DNA from: Aradus depressus
Taxonomy: Eukaryota; Arthropoda; Insecta; Hemiptera; Aradidae
Direction of reading: 5' to 3'
Length of the DNA: 64,000 bases
NCBI GenBank assembly: GCA_963662175.1
Contig: OY759215.1
Span: forward strand, 10,715,079 to 10,779,078
The notes below the pieces were generated by a model. It was not told the origin of the DNA. It was given only the letters and a program-made list of their open reading frames with translations, and searched no databases. The position numbers and the translations under genes were made by a program. Positions 1 through 11,747 of the stretch are shown piece by piece (the first letter of the stretch is position 1; each line of letters opens with the position of its first letter).

Positions 1-100
1 CTCTGGCCAGAGAAAGGAAACCGATGCAACAAGACATGAGAAACTTCCAGAAACACATTTTCCTCTGAGTTGCCAATTTTCCATTTTCACCCCATTTTTA

Positions 101-460
101 ACTTTCCCAGCTATACAAAATATAGGGGAAGTTATGCAATTGGTCAACAATTCTATTTTCACAAGAATTTCAAATTTTCCAGAGTTTGTCTGATTTCAAA
201 AATGAGAAAAAAAAACCCTGTGGAGTGCCTGTGAACACGATAACTTCCGATAGAAAGAATCTGTCGTCACGAAATTTTATTTGTAGATTCAGAACGCTAT
301 AAAGACTAAACCTATCCATTTTCAGCCAAATTGGTCAAAGGGAACGGGGAAAGGATGACGGGTTGCTTAACGCAAATATAGTGAATGTATCCACATGACG
401 TTTTATACTTACATTTAAACTTCATATAAAAGGCACCTATTATTGTGAAGGAGGGGATCA
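101..460 (+). repeat. DR-A dispersed repeat, copy 1 (5' part)
   Basis: This is a copy of an unnamed dispersed repeat that recurs through the window. It opens with the hairpin module (here CTTTCCCAGCTATAC...GTATAGGGGAAGT-like with changes) and runs into the phrases GTGAACACGATAACTTCCG and TTCAGCCAAATTGG shared with other copies. The far end is replaced by a minisatellite at 470. No coding capacity was seen; class unknown. Confidence 0.7.
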
Positions 461-469
461 GAGGATTTC

Positions 470-783
470 CATGAGCTCCCTTACCCCTTGCTACATGACG
501 CCCCCGTAACTGCATTCTTTCCTCCTGCTACATTACGCCCCCTGACTACTCCCTTGCCCCTTGCTACATGACGGCCCCCTGACTACTCCCTTGCCCCTTG
601 CTACATGACGGCCCCCTGACTACTCCCTTGCCCCTTGATACATGACGCCCCCCTGACTGCTCTCTTGCCCCTTGATACATGACGGCCCCCTGACTACACC
701 CTCGCCCTTTGTTACATGACGCCCCCCTGACTGCTCCCTTGCCTCCTGCTACATGACGCCCCCCTGACTTCGCACTTGCCCCT
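470..783. repeat. minisatellite, about 37-bp unit, about 8 copies
   Basis: Tandem units built on CTTGCTACATGACG followed by a C-run and TGACTACTCCCTTGCCC. Units differ by a few substitutions and by C-run length. Reading frames through it give repetitive glycine/arginine-rich peptides that are by-products of the tandem array. It directly abuts a truncated DR-A copy. Confidence 0.85.
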
Positions 784-1205
784 TTTTCAACAAAGTTGTT
801 GACTGTTTCCCCTATCATCAATATTGGAAGTAGTGAGAGTTATTGGCCCCTAACCGTGTGTCAACCTCCCCCTCTCCGAAGGAAAATTAAAAGAAAACAC
901 TCAGATCGATCTTGATATTTTTCTCTCTAATAAGGTAAACCGGTACCACCAAAATCCCAGTCATTAATGAGAGAATAATGTAGTTTTATGTGCGTTTTCT
1001 TAGACAATAAGATATCCTTATAAACAATAACAGAAGCCTTTAAAATTGTCCATTTGTTTGCGTGTTTGTCCACGAGCTCCTACATAATGGCTGAAGATAT
1101 TTTAATAAAACTTTTTTTTTATGTATACAAATAGGTATTACTGTATAAATTATATATACAACGATACCATCCAGTGGTGGCACTCCCTAGGGAGTTGCAT
1201 TCATT
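784..1205. other. no recognisable feature
   Basis: AT-rich sequence with no frame, repeat or RNA gene that I recognise. Confidence 0.5.
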
Positions 1206-1325
1206 TATAACTGTGGGTAGGCAAAATTAAGGACTCACACAGTAGAGTCGGGCTCATTTCCACCGATCGCTCTGGTAGTAGGCGATGTGACCGTGTAAGT
1301 AAAGGCCGAGAATGAGTCATAATAA
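1206..1325 (+). repeat. SINE-1 tail fragment
   Basis: Matches the non-tRNA 3' body of the SINE-1 family seen in full at 35420-35750, in opposite orientation: the shared order is GTAGGCAAAATT, ACAGTAGAGTCGGGCTCAT, GCTCTGGTAGTAGGCGAT, ATGAGTCATAA. The tRNA-like head is missing, as in a truncated, diverged insertion. Confidence 0.65.
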
Positions 1326-2774
1326 CTAATTATTATATTCAATTTTTGAGTACATGTTGTGAAATGTTGCAAGGCCATAACATTTATCCCACACCTATCT
1401 ATTAATTCCAGTGGCGAAAATTCGTTTAATGAAACTGGGAGGAGAGCTAACTTTCCAAAGCCTCTTAGATCACATCTCGCCCATTTTAAGCATCTCCGAT
1501 TCGCTCATATTTTCTTATAAGATTCGCCATTGAAAAAATACAATGAACAACCATATATTTGACTGCATCTTGGTTCGTGTTTTATAAAGCTAATTTGGCT
1601 TCTGCTTCCTGTGGGAGTATAGGATATATATTGAGTATATATACTCAAAAATGCTTTACTTTGTCATGCAAATATGCTAAGAGAGAAAAATAGCAATGTC
1701 AAAATGTCAGTGAGGATAAATCACCCTAGGCTAACAAGAGTTACACTCATTTATGACTAATCACTGTCACTGCCTAATCTGAGAAGATCTTTTGTCAACA
1801 TTTCTTGTCTTTTCAGTCTCGTGTGAGAATTCCACGTCATTCGTTTGTCATGTGAAGCCTAGGTAGCGAACTTCGAGAGGGAAAGTTTATTTTTATCGAA
1901 AACTATTAAAACGAAACTTCTTTGAAATATTATCAATACAATTAAGACCAAGTCTAGTGGCTGAACAAATTTAAGATTCACTGATTTAGTGTAATTCGCT
2001 TATCAGATCCGACGCCTTAGAGCTATTCAGACCCAGAACTAAAGAAAATTAAGTTAACAATTATACATTTAACACGGTCCTGGCAATTATCTAATTTGGT
2101 ACAGTGCCTTGATTCACAATGATAATAAGTTTAGTGCCAACTTTCCTCCACCTGGAAGTACTGATTTGATTAAAGCCCTTGAAAATACAGTGCTTAACAG
2201 CCTCTCAGCTCAGAAGAAGTCCGGAAAACTCAAGAAAAGGCAATTCTTCAAGAAAAGGCAAATATTTGCAGAGTCAGGCAATAGATACAGTCAGACGGCA
2301 ATTTAACCCTTGAAAGAGGGGTATTGAGTTCTTTAGCTCTTTAAGGAATTTTGGAGTTCAATGCTATCCACTGTTGTGGAAACTACTTTTTCTTTGTGCT
2401 CTGGTACAAACATTCAACCTAATTCTTCTATTTCATGTCTTCTATGTCATATGGAGGTATTATTGATATTATTGCAATAGTCTATGGAAATATGCTGTGT
2501 AAAACAAATTCCATTTGATATGGCAGTGGCAAATCTGAGAGGGTTGTGTCCAATCAATAAACAAGTGACCCTGTCTCACTATATTTTATTTATTCAGGCT
2601 AAAAGGGATCATGCTCCCGATCAATCGATTTCTTCTGGTCACTCTACTGTCGGGAGGAATTGTGAGGAGATAGTCTGGTGCTCTGGAAGGACACTAGTAC
2701 AAGAGAGCTCATGACTTTTATGTTTATTTTTAACATGAAGCTATTGTAATTCTTCTTGCGTAGACTTAGGATAT
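1326..2774. other. unassigned sequence
   Basis: No gene recognised. A 65-codon frame at 2109-2306 (+) is lysine-rich near its C-terminus but matches no family I know and lacks visible support such as splice context. The rest is AT-rich and unremarkable. Confidence 0.4.
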
Positions 2775-2946
2775 GAAACCAGTGAAGAAAGAGTGTCATA
2801 GAAGGGTAATAAGCATTCACCCTAATTCTCTTTGAACTAAGGATGCACGCATCATGCGAAACCGGTGAAGAAAGAGTGACGTAGGGTACGAAGCATTCAT
2901 CCTAATTCTCTTTGAACTGAGGATGCACGTATCATGCGAAACTGGG
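2775..2946. repeat. tandem repeat, 80-83 bp unit, about 2.1 copies
   Basis: Units start with GAAACCAGTGAAGAAAGAGTG or GAAACCGGTGAAGAAAGAGTG, contain CCTAATTCTCTTTGAACT and end with ATCATGC; a third copy begins at 2938 and stops. Confidence 0.8.
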
Positions 2947-3315
2947 CGTGAATAAAGAACCAAAATGGAAAGTTGTTTTGTTAATTAATTGTTTGCATTC
3001 CCTGCAATTCCGGTAAACATTTCTGACCGATTACATACCTTCCCCTATATGCAGTATATTTATTTCCGTTAAACCATAAGATGGTAATAGGATAAGTCAT
3101 AAAAATGTATACATTAAGATAGCTTATAAAATAAAAACCTAAACAGATATTAACTCTTAATTAGGTAATAAAAAATAAACAGATATTAAATCTTTATTAA
3201 TAATGATGATACTAATGAAAAATAAAATGAAATGAATAAATACAAAAATAATAATATTAATAAATACTGTAGATACAGTTTTTAATTAATTTAATTAAAA
3301 TTAAGATAATAATGT
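2947..3315. other. AT-rich sequence, nothing recognised
   Basis: Very AT-rich with short TAATAA-type runs (about 3180-3300). No frame or element ends were found. Confidence 0.5.
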
Positions 3316-3725
3316 TATTACCCAGCTATACGAAGTATGTTTATTCAAAATATACTTATGGGGTAATAAAGACAACACATCAATGTTCAGCTGATTTGCC
3401 AGAAGAGAGGGGGGGATCAGAGGGGGCTCAACCCATAAACCACAATAACTGCCGATATAATCAATGTATTGACATGAAATTTTATATTTGAAATCAAAAC
3501 CCAATAAGTACATGACCTGTCAAATTTAAGCGATATGGGCCGAAGGAAAGGAATGTTTAGGAGAGGGGGCTCAATTCAAAAACACGATGTAATGAATTTA
3601 TCAACACAAAGTGTATGAGGATTTAGGAGCACCTATGTAAGTCAACTATTGAATATCAGCTCGACTGGTTTTGGATGGGGAGCGAAAAGTTAATTGGGGA
3701 GGTACATTGCCGGTGATTCACTGAC
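3316..3725 (+). repeat. DR-A dispersed repeat, copy 2 (both ends present)
   Basis: Starts with the hairpin module around CCCAGCTATACGAAGTAT and ends with the distal signature GGTTTTGGATGGGGAGCG followed by GGTACATTGCCGGTGATTCA. Internal phrases AACTGCCGATATAATCAATG and ATCAGCTCGACTGG are shared with the other copies. It is one of the more complete copies and helps define both boundaries. Confidence 0.7.
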
Positions 3726-4394
3726 TTTTCCGGAAGTGTCTTTTTCATGACGACATTTAGGGTTCTTATGTCTCTTCCTCAGGTCACAATGTACGAAGTA
3801 TAGAAACGTGAAAGAAAACAACAAAAACAAATATAAAAAAATATAGCTCGGGAAGTACTAATGTAAACAGGAACCCCCCCCCCCCCCCTCTCCCCCCACT
3901 GCTTTCTGGTTAAAGACCTTTTGAAATCATAGGATAAGAGGATGCGTTGTTGCTTTCCTGCTGGAAACATCAATAAATAATCAGTCAATGTTGAGCTATA
4001 AATCTCATGAATTATTTAAACCGCATAATGGTAGTCTAATGTAGCTATCTTTAAATGGGTTTTCGAATAGGCCGTTTTGCCTATCTGAACAATTAGAAGA
4101 TCTGGGTAGACACAAGGGAAACAGCACATCTCTCATAAATATGTATTAAAATGGATCCGTTTACAAAATACGCAACCTGTATTCCTAAGTCATAAGATTT
4201 TATAGAACCCTGTTTAAAGTTTGCGTTTAACCTTCACTCGTTTATAAAAAAAATATACCTACAAAGGTGTTACTGGAGGTTATTCAAAAACTTTTGTCAT
4301 GCTAAATAATTCGAGTTAAGTCGCAGCAGATAATTCTCGAATTATTCCTATTATTATAACTCGTTAATGGGTTATTAGGATGACTTTAGCATGC
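3726..4394. other. unassigned, with C15 tract
   Basis: Holds a run of 15 C at 3874-3888 followed by further short C runs; otherwise nothing recognised. Confidence 0.5.
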
Positions 4395-4620
4395 CTGGAA
4401 CTATCAAGATAACCTGACTAGCGATGACTCCCGCATCTCTGGACTATCAAGATAACCTAACTAGCGATGACTCCCGCATCTCTGGAACTATCAAGGTAAC
4501 TCGACTTCTGGTGACTACAGTAGAATCACTGGAACTATCAAGATAACCTAACTAGCGATGTCTCCAGCATCTGAAACTATCAAGATCATTCGACTTCCTG
4601 TGACTAGAATACTTCCAGAG
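4395..4620. repeat. degenerate tandem repeat, about 40-50 bp unit, 5 copies
   Basis: Five units each begin CTGGAACTATCAAG or a close variant (4395, about 4437, 4480, 4529, 4570). Two subtypes alternate: one continues ATAACCTAACTAGCGATG, the other TAACTCGACTTCTGGTGACT. Confidence 0.8.
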
Positions 4621-4682
4621 ATCATTTAGTGCAAGCATCAGTGCTACATCCTGTCGGTATAGTATGCTGTCTAATGGAACAC

Positions 4683-4766
4683 TGTGTTTACAACCCCTAT
4701 TGCGTCCTCTGCGAGACAGAGCAGCATATGACAGCGCAGCATCTTGACGTGTGCGCCGCTCTCTAG
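4683..4766 (+). pseudogene. possible retroelement ORF2 C-terminal Cys/His remnant
   Basis: In the frame starting at 4683 and ending at TAG 4764-4766 there is a Cys-x2-Cys...His-x3-Cys arrangement (core CVLCETEQHMTAQHLDVC). Many non-LTR retrotransposon ORF2 proteins end in a motif of this kind. Nothing upstream in the same frame is convincing RT, so this would be an isolated, decayed tail. Chance similarity is possible. Confidence 0.3.
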
Positions 4767-5065
4767 GACTTCATAACGTCATAACTTCTATTAAAGGAAA
4801 CTGCATTACGAAAAAATCTGCAGTGTACTGTGCTGCTAGGAGACGCATGGCGGAAATTGCTAGCGTACCGGCGTAGGAAAAAATAAAAAACAAAAACCCT
4901 TTTGGCTACTTCTCCGGTTATAAAAACCCTTTGTGTTTCATCATGGAAACAGCCAAACTGTTTGATGTCCCTTATGCAAACATTCATCATCACGATTTCA
5001 CCGCTCAATTTTTTTTTCTCTAAGAGGAATACTCTATTCGTAGCATTTTGTTCGCGAATGTACAA

Positions 5066-5133
5066 TAGGGTGACCTGATACACGTAGCAGAGTGAGCTGA
5101 TACATATAGCAGGATGAGCTGATGCATATAGCA
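5066..5133. repeat. short tandem repeat, about 27-bp unit, 3 copies
   Basis: Three units of the form GAGCTGATACATATAGCAG with small changes. Confidence 0.75.
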
Positions 5134-6250
5134 GACTTCTTTGTTAAGAGTAGAATGGAAAATTTAAATTTTTGTTCAATGAAAAGTTGCTTAAATATTT
5201 CGATAACTAGAAATACAGAAGTTTTGTTCAAATTGAATCGAACGGTTCCATAAGAAAGTAAAAGATTTCTAGGTGAAGTTGCACCCTTGAGTAACTGTTA
5301 GCGGACACTTGAGTGACTAAGTGTTATAATAAGTGTGTAAGTTCCACAAATCAGAAGGCTGTCAGGAGCACATATGAAGGAAAAGGCTGCACCGGAGCTG
5401 GACCAAGATTTATTACGACCTAGGTCTATTGTTTCCTCAATTTATCCCATCAGGATTTACTGCTCAGCAATATCTACTCCATGCCACTTCTCCCGTGTTA
5501 ATTTAAGCAGCTATTAAAATAAAAATGGAACTTCTTCAAATAACTTCCTCGATTTTCTTGGAGAATATTCCAAGTATCGTATACTTTCCTGCTCTCTGAG
5601 GTAACACGATGCAAGTTTCAATGTTTCATGAAATTGCATCCATACTTTGTTTACTGGTGATTCAGGTTCCTAACCGAGATGTTTATGTATCTTTAACGAT
5701 GTAAAGAAGGTGTCAATATCGAAGAGTAAGTTTATACACATCGTCTATGGCTGGTCACATATTATGGAAACTTGTAATAAATAAATAAAACAAACTTGTT
5801 TCTTTAAACATTCTCTATTCTACAAAAAATTATACGTAAGCCTCCTGTTTCGGAATTAAAGTTTAGATATAAATTAAGATGTCTGCAGAGTGCGAACCGT
5901 TCATATATTATCAGATAATCCGTCAGGAATTTGTATTTACCTTTTTTCAATAACTGTAGAACGACTACAATTATAGAGAAAAATAGTACGATGTTGGGAC
6001 GAGATTTCTATTAGAAATAAAGAACATTGGCTTCCCACTGTTTTATTTCCCCATCAGAACCGGTTTTCAAAACAACAGCGTCATCATTAGTGGCACATTC
6101 CACCCGTATAGTGTGTTTCCTTAGACTATACTAAAAGAGTGGGTTTAGGTTTTTACTGCACAAAAATTGTATATTTTGTCGTAATTATAAAATTTATTTG
6201 TAAGTTAGTATGAAAATGTATACATTTGTTAATCGACAAATTTGACAAAT
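5134..6250. other. unassigned AT-rich sequence
   Basis: No frame, repeat boundary or RNA gene recognised. Confidence 0.5.
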
Positions 6251-6479
6251 AATCCTGGATATGATAAACTCAAAAAGTACAATGCGACCATAAATGGTGA
6301 AGATATTGGATTGGATCTACAACCTGACATTATAAGCTACAAAAAATGCCCCATCAGAAGCGTCATGGAGAGATCGTTTTCCCAGCTTAAACACATACGT
6401 ACTTAGCGACAGGCACTGTTTTTCAGACAGGAATTTTGAAATGTATTTAGTAGTAAATTTTAACGCATCAAATGCTTAA
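6251..6479 (+). pseudogene. hAT transposase C-terminal remnant
   Basis: Translation from 6251 contains NPGYDKLKKYNATING, then CPIRSVMERSFSQLKHIRT, ending at TAG 6404-6406. This resembles the conserved dimerisation region near the end of hAT transposases, where an (V)ERSFS..K block is followed by a tail of the type (E)MYLVV.(F/Y)CN. That tail is visible one frame over at 6438-6479 (EMYLVVNFNA). The copy therefore carries at least one stop and one frameshift and is dead. No TIRs were located. Homology is inferred from remembered family features. Confidence 0.6.
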
Positions 6480-8647
6480 GTAAAAAATATATATACATTT
6501 GATTGAAGTCCAATTCTCGTCCTCGAGTAATGTGGTGAACTGCTTTTTATTAAACATATCTATAGTATTTTTTATTAAACATATCTATAGTATTTTTTTA
6601 AATTTAAAATTGATACATATATGTTGTAATTAAAACATAGAGGTAAAAAAAAATAAAAAAAAAAAAAATAAAAAAAATCAGTTTTCAGTAAATATTTTTT
6701 ATAAATTGTATTTTATAGATTTATTTTTAAACCCTACCCAATTTTATGCTGAAAAAAGAGTTATTTAATTTACAAATTAGATACTTTTTTTTTTTTGCAT
6801 AAGAACAGTTAGTGAAACGTTTTAAATTTTTTCACTGCACGAAATCCGGGCTCTAGTCATAACCAGCCACTCGAGACTTGCACTGCAAGTTCCTTGGTTA
6901 GGGTTGGTTTAGCTGTAAAGTTGCCATTCCTCATGGTCTTACATTGTGAGTACTGCACAACGTGGTCTCTTCCTGAATAACATGTCTTCTTCAAATTTTC
7001 CTGCAAGAATGTTATAAAAGTGAGATGTTGACGCCAACGTATCTCAACTTGTATTATGTAAAACGCCAAAAGTTTCGTCTATGAAATTCGCGTATACATT
7101 AATTTACGAGTTCATAAGTTTTTGCTTTCACATTCGGCATGTTAAGGGTGCAACAATTCGATATTGACTTAAAAAAATAATGGAGATTTCAGTTAAAAGG
7201 GAGGGAAGAAATTTTAAGAATTTTAACGTTTGCAAGCTTCCAAGATAACTAACTGAAGTGTAGTAAAAACGGAGTTATGGAATTCGTTCTTTCGTATTAG
7301 AATTGAAAGCTTCATTTTTTCTTCTTAGTTAGTTCAATCAATTCGTGTGAACATTTACACTCACTTCAACTGACAATTGACAAAATCTAGTTAATTTTCT
7401 AAAACTTTTATGAAAACTTTTTTAATTTTTTTTTTTAATATGACCCAAAATATGCATTTTTCCTAAAATATGCAAAAAAGATTCTCTTTGGTCCACGTTT
7501 TAAAAACTACACAAGTGTGTGTGTGAAGCTTAGCAACGAATATGCGAATGCATATAAATCCGGGCCCTACTTTAAATGAATAGCTGAGTTTATATTAGGT
7601 AGCGTTATTAGACAATGTTGTAGAGTGAGGTGTGAAATAGTCGGCTATGCCCGGGCATGGGGCTCCTCATGTGTCCCTCCCCAATCGGCCATCCATCACC
7701 CCCCCGTCCTGTCTCTATTAGGTAGAATGAAAGTGACCCATCTCATCCCTGTCCCACACCCCACACCCTGCACCCTGCACCCTACCTTACTCGATCGTTT
7801 ACTCAACAAACACTTCTTTTATTACCTATCTTTTAAAGTGTAATACTTTACGCAGGGGGTCTTAACACACACACAATATGCAACATGTATACCAAGGTTA
7901 TTAATATGTGCTAAGATACTTAGATCTTACAAAGTTATCAAAAACAACTTATTTTTCTATCGCTTCATTTAGTAGCGAAGGGCTATCAACACGTCGCCGT
8001 CTTAGCGTAACACCTTGGATAGTCGACAGGACTGTATATTAAAGGGCTCATTGTCTGGCCATTGGAGAATAGAGTATTTGAATTTTCGGTTCCAGACCCA
8101 TTAACGTTTTATATTACAAGCATTAGTTTTCAAGAAAATAGGGCTTAAAAGTTTTAATTTTAAGGCCGTTTTAATTTTAAATTAGGATTTTCATATTATT
8201 CAGAAAAAAAACTCGGTTTCCGGTATTTTTAGTTTTCTTATACGAGCAATAGTTTTCGAGATATTGGTTTTTGAAAGTTGCGTTTTATGTAAAATCAATT
8301 GGAAGTTGATTCATGGAGACCTCAGTCCGAAACCCGGGCGAAGAGTGGGGAGCGACCTTGAAGAATCTTTAAGTAAACAAAGACTTTTACTCAACCTGTA
8401 CGGTAAGGGATTAGTTCGCCAAGATAACAACAGTTATGAAAAAAAAATTACATGAGGTTGTAAAACACTAAAAAGAAACTTACTTCATGGTTATTTTGAT
8501 AAACCAGGAGGCCACTGGTAACTGTCAACAATAACAACCACAACGTTAAATAAAGGATTTTTTTTTTTTTTTTAAATGTTTATTTCACTAAACAATAATA
8601 CACAAACTGCCGGTTTCGGTGTTACACCATACACACGCCGAAACCGA
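6480..8647. other. unassigned AT-rich sequence with short duplications
   Basis: Contains a tandem pair of TATTAAACATATCTATAGTA units (about 6546-6600), long A/T runs, and a 9-bp inverted repeat CGGTTTCGG/CCGAAACCG at about 8611-8646 just left of a SINE. No gene recognised. Confidence 0.45.
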
Positions 8648-8843
8648 TTGTTTTTTTGGCCTTATTTACGATGCATATCAGCCATGACTCTTATAATGGT
8701 GTTTTACCTAATTATTTACGACATCCATGGTCCCGGGAGGAAGTTTTATTTCGTAGATTCGGACAGGATTCGAACCCTCAAACCAAGGTGAAACCATGCG
8801 ACGAAAGCCCTACGCTCTAGCCCGCACGGCCACCATGGCTCCC
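8648..8843 (-). repeat. SINE-2, tRNA-derived SINE
   Basis: On the minus strand the head reads GGGAGCCATGGTGGCCGTGC then GGGCTAGAGCGTAGGGC, a box-A-like tRNA 5' half, followed by a box-B-like GGGTTCGAATCC. The body carries CCGGGACCATGGATGTCG and ends ATAAGGCCAAAAAAA. Related copies lie at 19852, 24544 and 32916. Pol III-transcribed, LINE-mobilised SINEs normally have this plan; the parent tRNA was not determined. Confidence 0.8.
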
Positions 8844-9779
8844 AAACAGATTTTTAATGTGTAATTTTTTATATTTTTTTCGAAAAATAATAATTTTTAT
8901 TAATTTTAAAAATATAATTTGAGAAAATTCCTTACCTTTGTTTCTTCCAGGAAGTCTTTGACCTTTATTAATTCCGTTATTTCAAAATCAATTGTTTTAT
9001 ACAAAAATCGATAATCGACCAAGCAGTAATAATAAGTTAATATTAACTTCACAGGCTACATTCGTTATCTCTCGACCGAATTTAATTTGAAAAAATCTGA
9101 CGGAAGTAGTGTTACAAACGGATTTTTTTAATGTAGGATAAGAATTTATTTTTTGATAATTCTTCAATATTTAAAAAAAATTTCTTTACAATAATTTGTA
9201 ACCAGAAATGGATGGAGAACAACCTCAGTTATCAACAGTTAGAATATTAATAGTAGTTAAATTCAGTCTATACTAGTAATGTTGAAATGGCGTTTATTAG
9301 CTAAGTTGTGGGTTCAAGCTTCTAGACTCTAAACCGGGTACTTCGGGTATCGGTTCTTGAAAAACGGGTACCCTGAGACGAAAATTTCGGGTTCTCGCCA
9401 GCCCGTATATTACTCCCTATAAATATTCCACCCTTGAAAAATTATATAACTATTGTCAAGACAAAAATTGCGATTAAATTGATATCTCATTTACATGTGT
9501 GGTTTGATGACTTCAGGCGAAATTGTTGTTCAAAATTTCGATTGTTCTTTATTGTGCCACTTTTTGTAGAATTTCCCACATATAAAGCCTAGAAATTTTA
9601 TATTATCTTTAAAAGATACGGAAATGGTATTAACTTGATAATTTAAACTTAGTTTTGAAGTTTAAAATAGTAATGAAGTAGTATAGACGCATTTAACAAT
9701 AACTCATTGATGAGAATCCTTTAATGTTTCAAGAGCTTTAGATATGGATTCTTTCAAAGAAGTTGGGGTTTTTTGCCGT
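8844..9779. other. unassigned AT-rich sequence
   Basis: No frame or element recognised. Confidence 0.5.
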
Positions 9780-10135
9780 CACATGAATATTAGTATCCGT
9801 AAAAAAAATCCGACGGTAAATCATTAATATATAAGAAGAGCAATGGCCCTAAGATTGATCCTTGAGGAACACTGCGTACAATTGCCTTTCATTCTGATGT
9901 GTACATTTCCCCAGTTACCTCCTGTGCTTCGACTCTTTGAAACCATCCAGATGAATAACTACGAAAGAGATCAAGTGCTTCACCTTAGAGGCTCGTTTTT
10001 TAAGAGTAATTTCGCAATGTTATTTTTTCTAAAAGCGGATTGTTCGTCAGTTAGCAGTCTATTGACTTCCAAAAATTTAATTAGTCTCTGTGAAAACTAT
10101 TTTCTCAATCATTTTCGAAAATGTTTGTGAGAGAT
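9780..10135 (-). pseudogene. decayed reverse transcriptase fragment (non-LTR)
   Basis: Read on the minus strand, pieces in different frames give RT signatures in the correct order: SKMIEKIV near 10120, then RLIKFLE / LLTDEQSAFRK (finger region), and SVPQGSILGPLL followed by FLYINDLP at about 9870-9810 (the PQG block before the catalytic palm motif). Several frameshifts and stops separate them. This is an old LINE relic, distinct from the Jockey element that starts 90 bp downstream. Confidence 0.65.
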
Positions 10136-10210
10136 GTGATGATTCTATAATTTTCCGGCAATATTTTATTATCTTTTTGAATAGTGGGTTGCTTCTTCAT
10201 AATTTTATAT

Positions 10211-10223
10211 GATAATCTTGAAA
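10211..10223. repeat. left target-site duplication of the Jockey element
   Basis: GATAATCTTGAAA occurs here and again at 14455-14467, immediately flanking the element. Thirteen perfect bases suit target-primed insertion. Confidence 0.85.
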
Positions 10224-10280
10224 ACAGCTGTTTGACCGGCATGGTAAAGCAGCTATAAAAAATGTAAACTTTTAATTGCT

Positions 10281-11747
10281 GTGAAAAGTGATTTAATTAG
10301 TATTTTAAATAGTGCAATTGTGCTTTTTGAGAACTATTCAACCCCCCCTTCAAAGACAATAATGAAACCCTCCCCTATCAAACATCACAACTTAAAATTA
10401 ATACATATGAAAGAAGCTAACCTTACCCCATGGATGGACGAGCTTCCAAGCAGTGATGAAGAGTTTTCAGGTGAGATAATAGGACGTAATAATAATAATA
10501 AGAAAATAACAAATGATAAGTCGAAGAGGTCCTTGCCTAAGGAAGGTAGTGTCAAACTTGCACGGCCTCAGCCGCAAACAGAAGGTGCCATGTTAGTGGA
10601 CCTTCCGCATTCTACCGAGCAAGATGACATGCCGCAGCCCAGGCCGAAACGGCACAAGTACCAATTAGAGCCTACACCAATCACAACACGAAACAGATAC
10701 TCAGTGCTCTCAACATTACCCAACGACCCTCCATCACTCACAACACAGCCCAAAATAAACACTAACACCAATGAAACAAACACAATCACCAAACCGAAAG
10801 TTCCTCCAATATTTCTCATTCAGGCTGACAATTATCAAGAAATTATTACTGATATAAAAAAAGTAGTAACTTCACCTTTCGAAACAAAATTATACAATAA
10901 AAAAATTAGAATATCCCTGACTTCCATAGACGACTTTCGAAAACTTACGAAATTCTATGACAGCTCAGACGTAAAATATTACACATTCATTAATCCTGAA
11001 GATAGGAAACTTTCAGTCATAATTCGCGGAGTGCCTTATTCTTTATCCGATAAAGAAATATTGGAGGAACTTTCGCTAAATTATCCAGTGGTAAGGGCAA
11101 CGAGACTTCTCAATCGAGAGCACAACCCAACTCCATTAGTAGCTCTAGAATTGGAAAATAATGAGGCCGGGAAAGCTATTTTCCAACTAACCCGAATGTT
11201 CTATACAGTGGTACAGGTGGAGCCCCGACGGAAGTCCCACAACATCCCTCAGTGTACCAACTGTCAGCTTTATGGTCATACCAAGAATTTTTGTCATTTA
11301 GATCCTAGATGCGTCAAATGCGCCCAGGACCATCATTTCACCAACTGTCCCTTAAAAATCACCCCGACCCCAAAGTGCGTAAACTGCCAGGGGAATCATA
11401 CCGCGAATTACCGAGGCTGTATAACTCGTCAGAAACTGCTAACTGCAAGACAGCCTGCCAAACGACCAACCGTGGAGTCAGTTGGCCAAACCCGGACAGA
11501 GGCAGCCCCACCCCCTCCCGATAATCCCTGGTTCACCAAGAATCAGAACCGGCCCTTTTCGAGACCCAAAACCCCGGAACATTCTCACACCGCTCCACAT
11601 AACACCCAGTCTGACCCCACTCTCACCATGTTCACTGACATCATTCTTAACATAATAAAACCATTTATACCACAAATTCAATCATTCTTCACAACATTTC
11701 TAACTTCACTCTTCAATCAATCCATCTCTCACAATGCTTCCCCATAG
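10281..11747 (+). CDS. non-LTR ORF1 (Gag-like nucleic-acid-binding protein)
   Basis: 488 codons, intact. The N-terminal 175 residues are low-complexity and rich in Pro, Thr, Asn and Lys. Residues about 175-318 form the RRM-like / PRE_C2HC region typical of Jockey ORF1 (IIRGVPYSLSDKEILEEL near 247). Three CCHC knuckles follow: C325-C328-H333-C338, C344-C347-H352-C356 and C366-C369-H373-C380, the last with longer spacing. The tail is proline-rich. In this clade ORF1 packages element RNA into an RNP and may aid telomere or nuclear targeting. The start was chosen as the first ATG after the element start; the stop lies inside ORF2. Confidence 0.88.
   Translation: MKSDLISILNSAIVLFENYSTPPSKTIMKPSPIKHHNLKLIHMKEANLTPWMDELPSSDEEFSGEIIGRNNNNKKITNDKSKRSLPKEGSVKLARPQPQTEGAMLVDLPHSTEQDDMPQPRPKRHKYQLEPTPITTRNRYSVLSTLPNDPPSLTTQPKINTNTNETNTITKPKVPPIFLIQADNYQEIITDIKKVVTSPFETKLYNKKIRISLTSIDDFRKLTKFYDSSDVKYYTFINPEDRKLSVIIRGVPYSLSDKEILEELSLNYPVVRATRLLNREHNPTPLVALELENNEAGKAIFQLTRMFYTVVQVEPRRKSHNIPQCTNCQLYGHTKNFCHLDPRCVKCAQDHHFTNCPLKITPTPKCVNCQGNHTANYRGCITRQKLLTARQPAKRPTVESVGQTRTEAAPPPPDNPWFTKNQNRPFSRPKTPEHSHTAPHNTQSDPTLTMFTDIILNIIKPFIPQIQSFFTTFLTSLFNQSISHNASP

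Noticed and set aside
470..783. CRISPR-like array
   Set aside because: Units are contiguous minisatellite copies without unique spacers, in a eukaryotic context.
4763..5231. Overlapping minus-strand frames as genes
   Set aside because: No recognisable domain; AT-rich sequence with tandem GCTGATACATATAGCAG units accounts for part of them.
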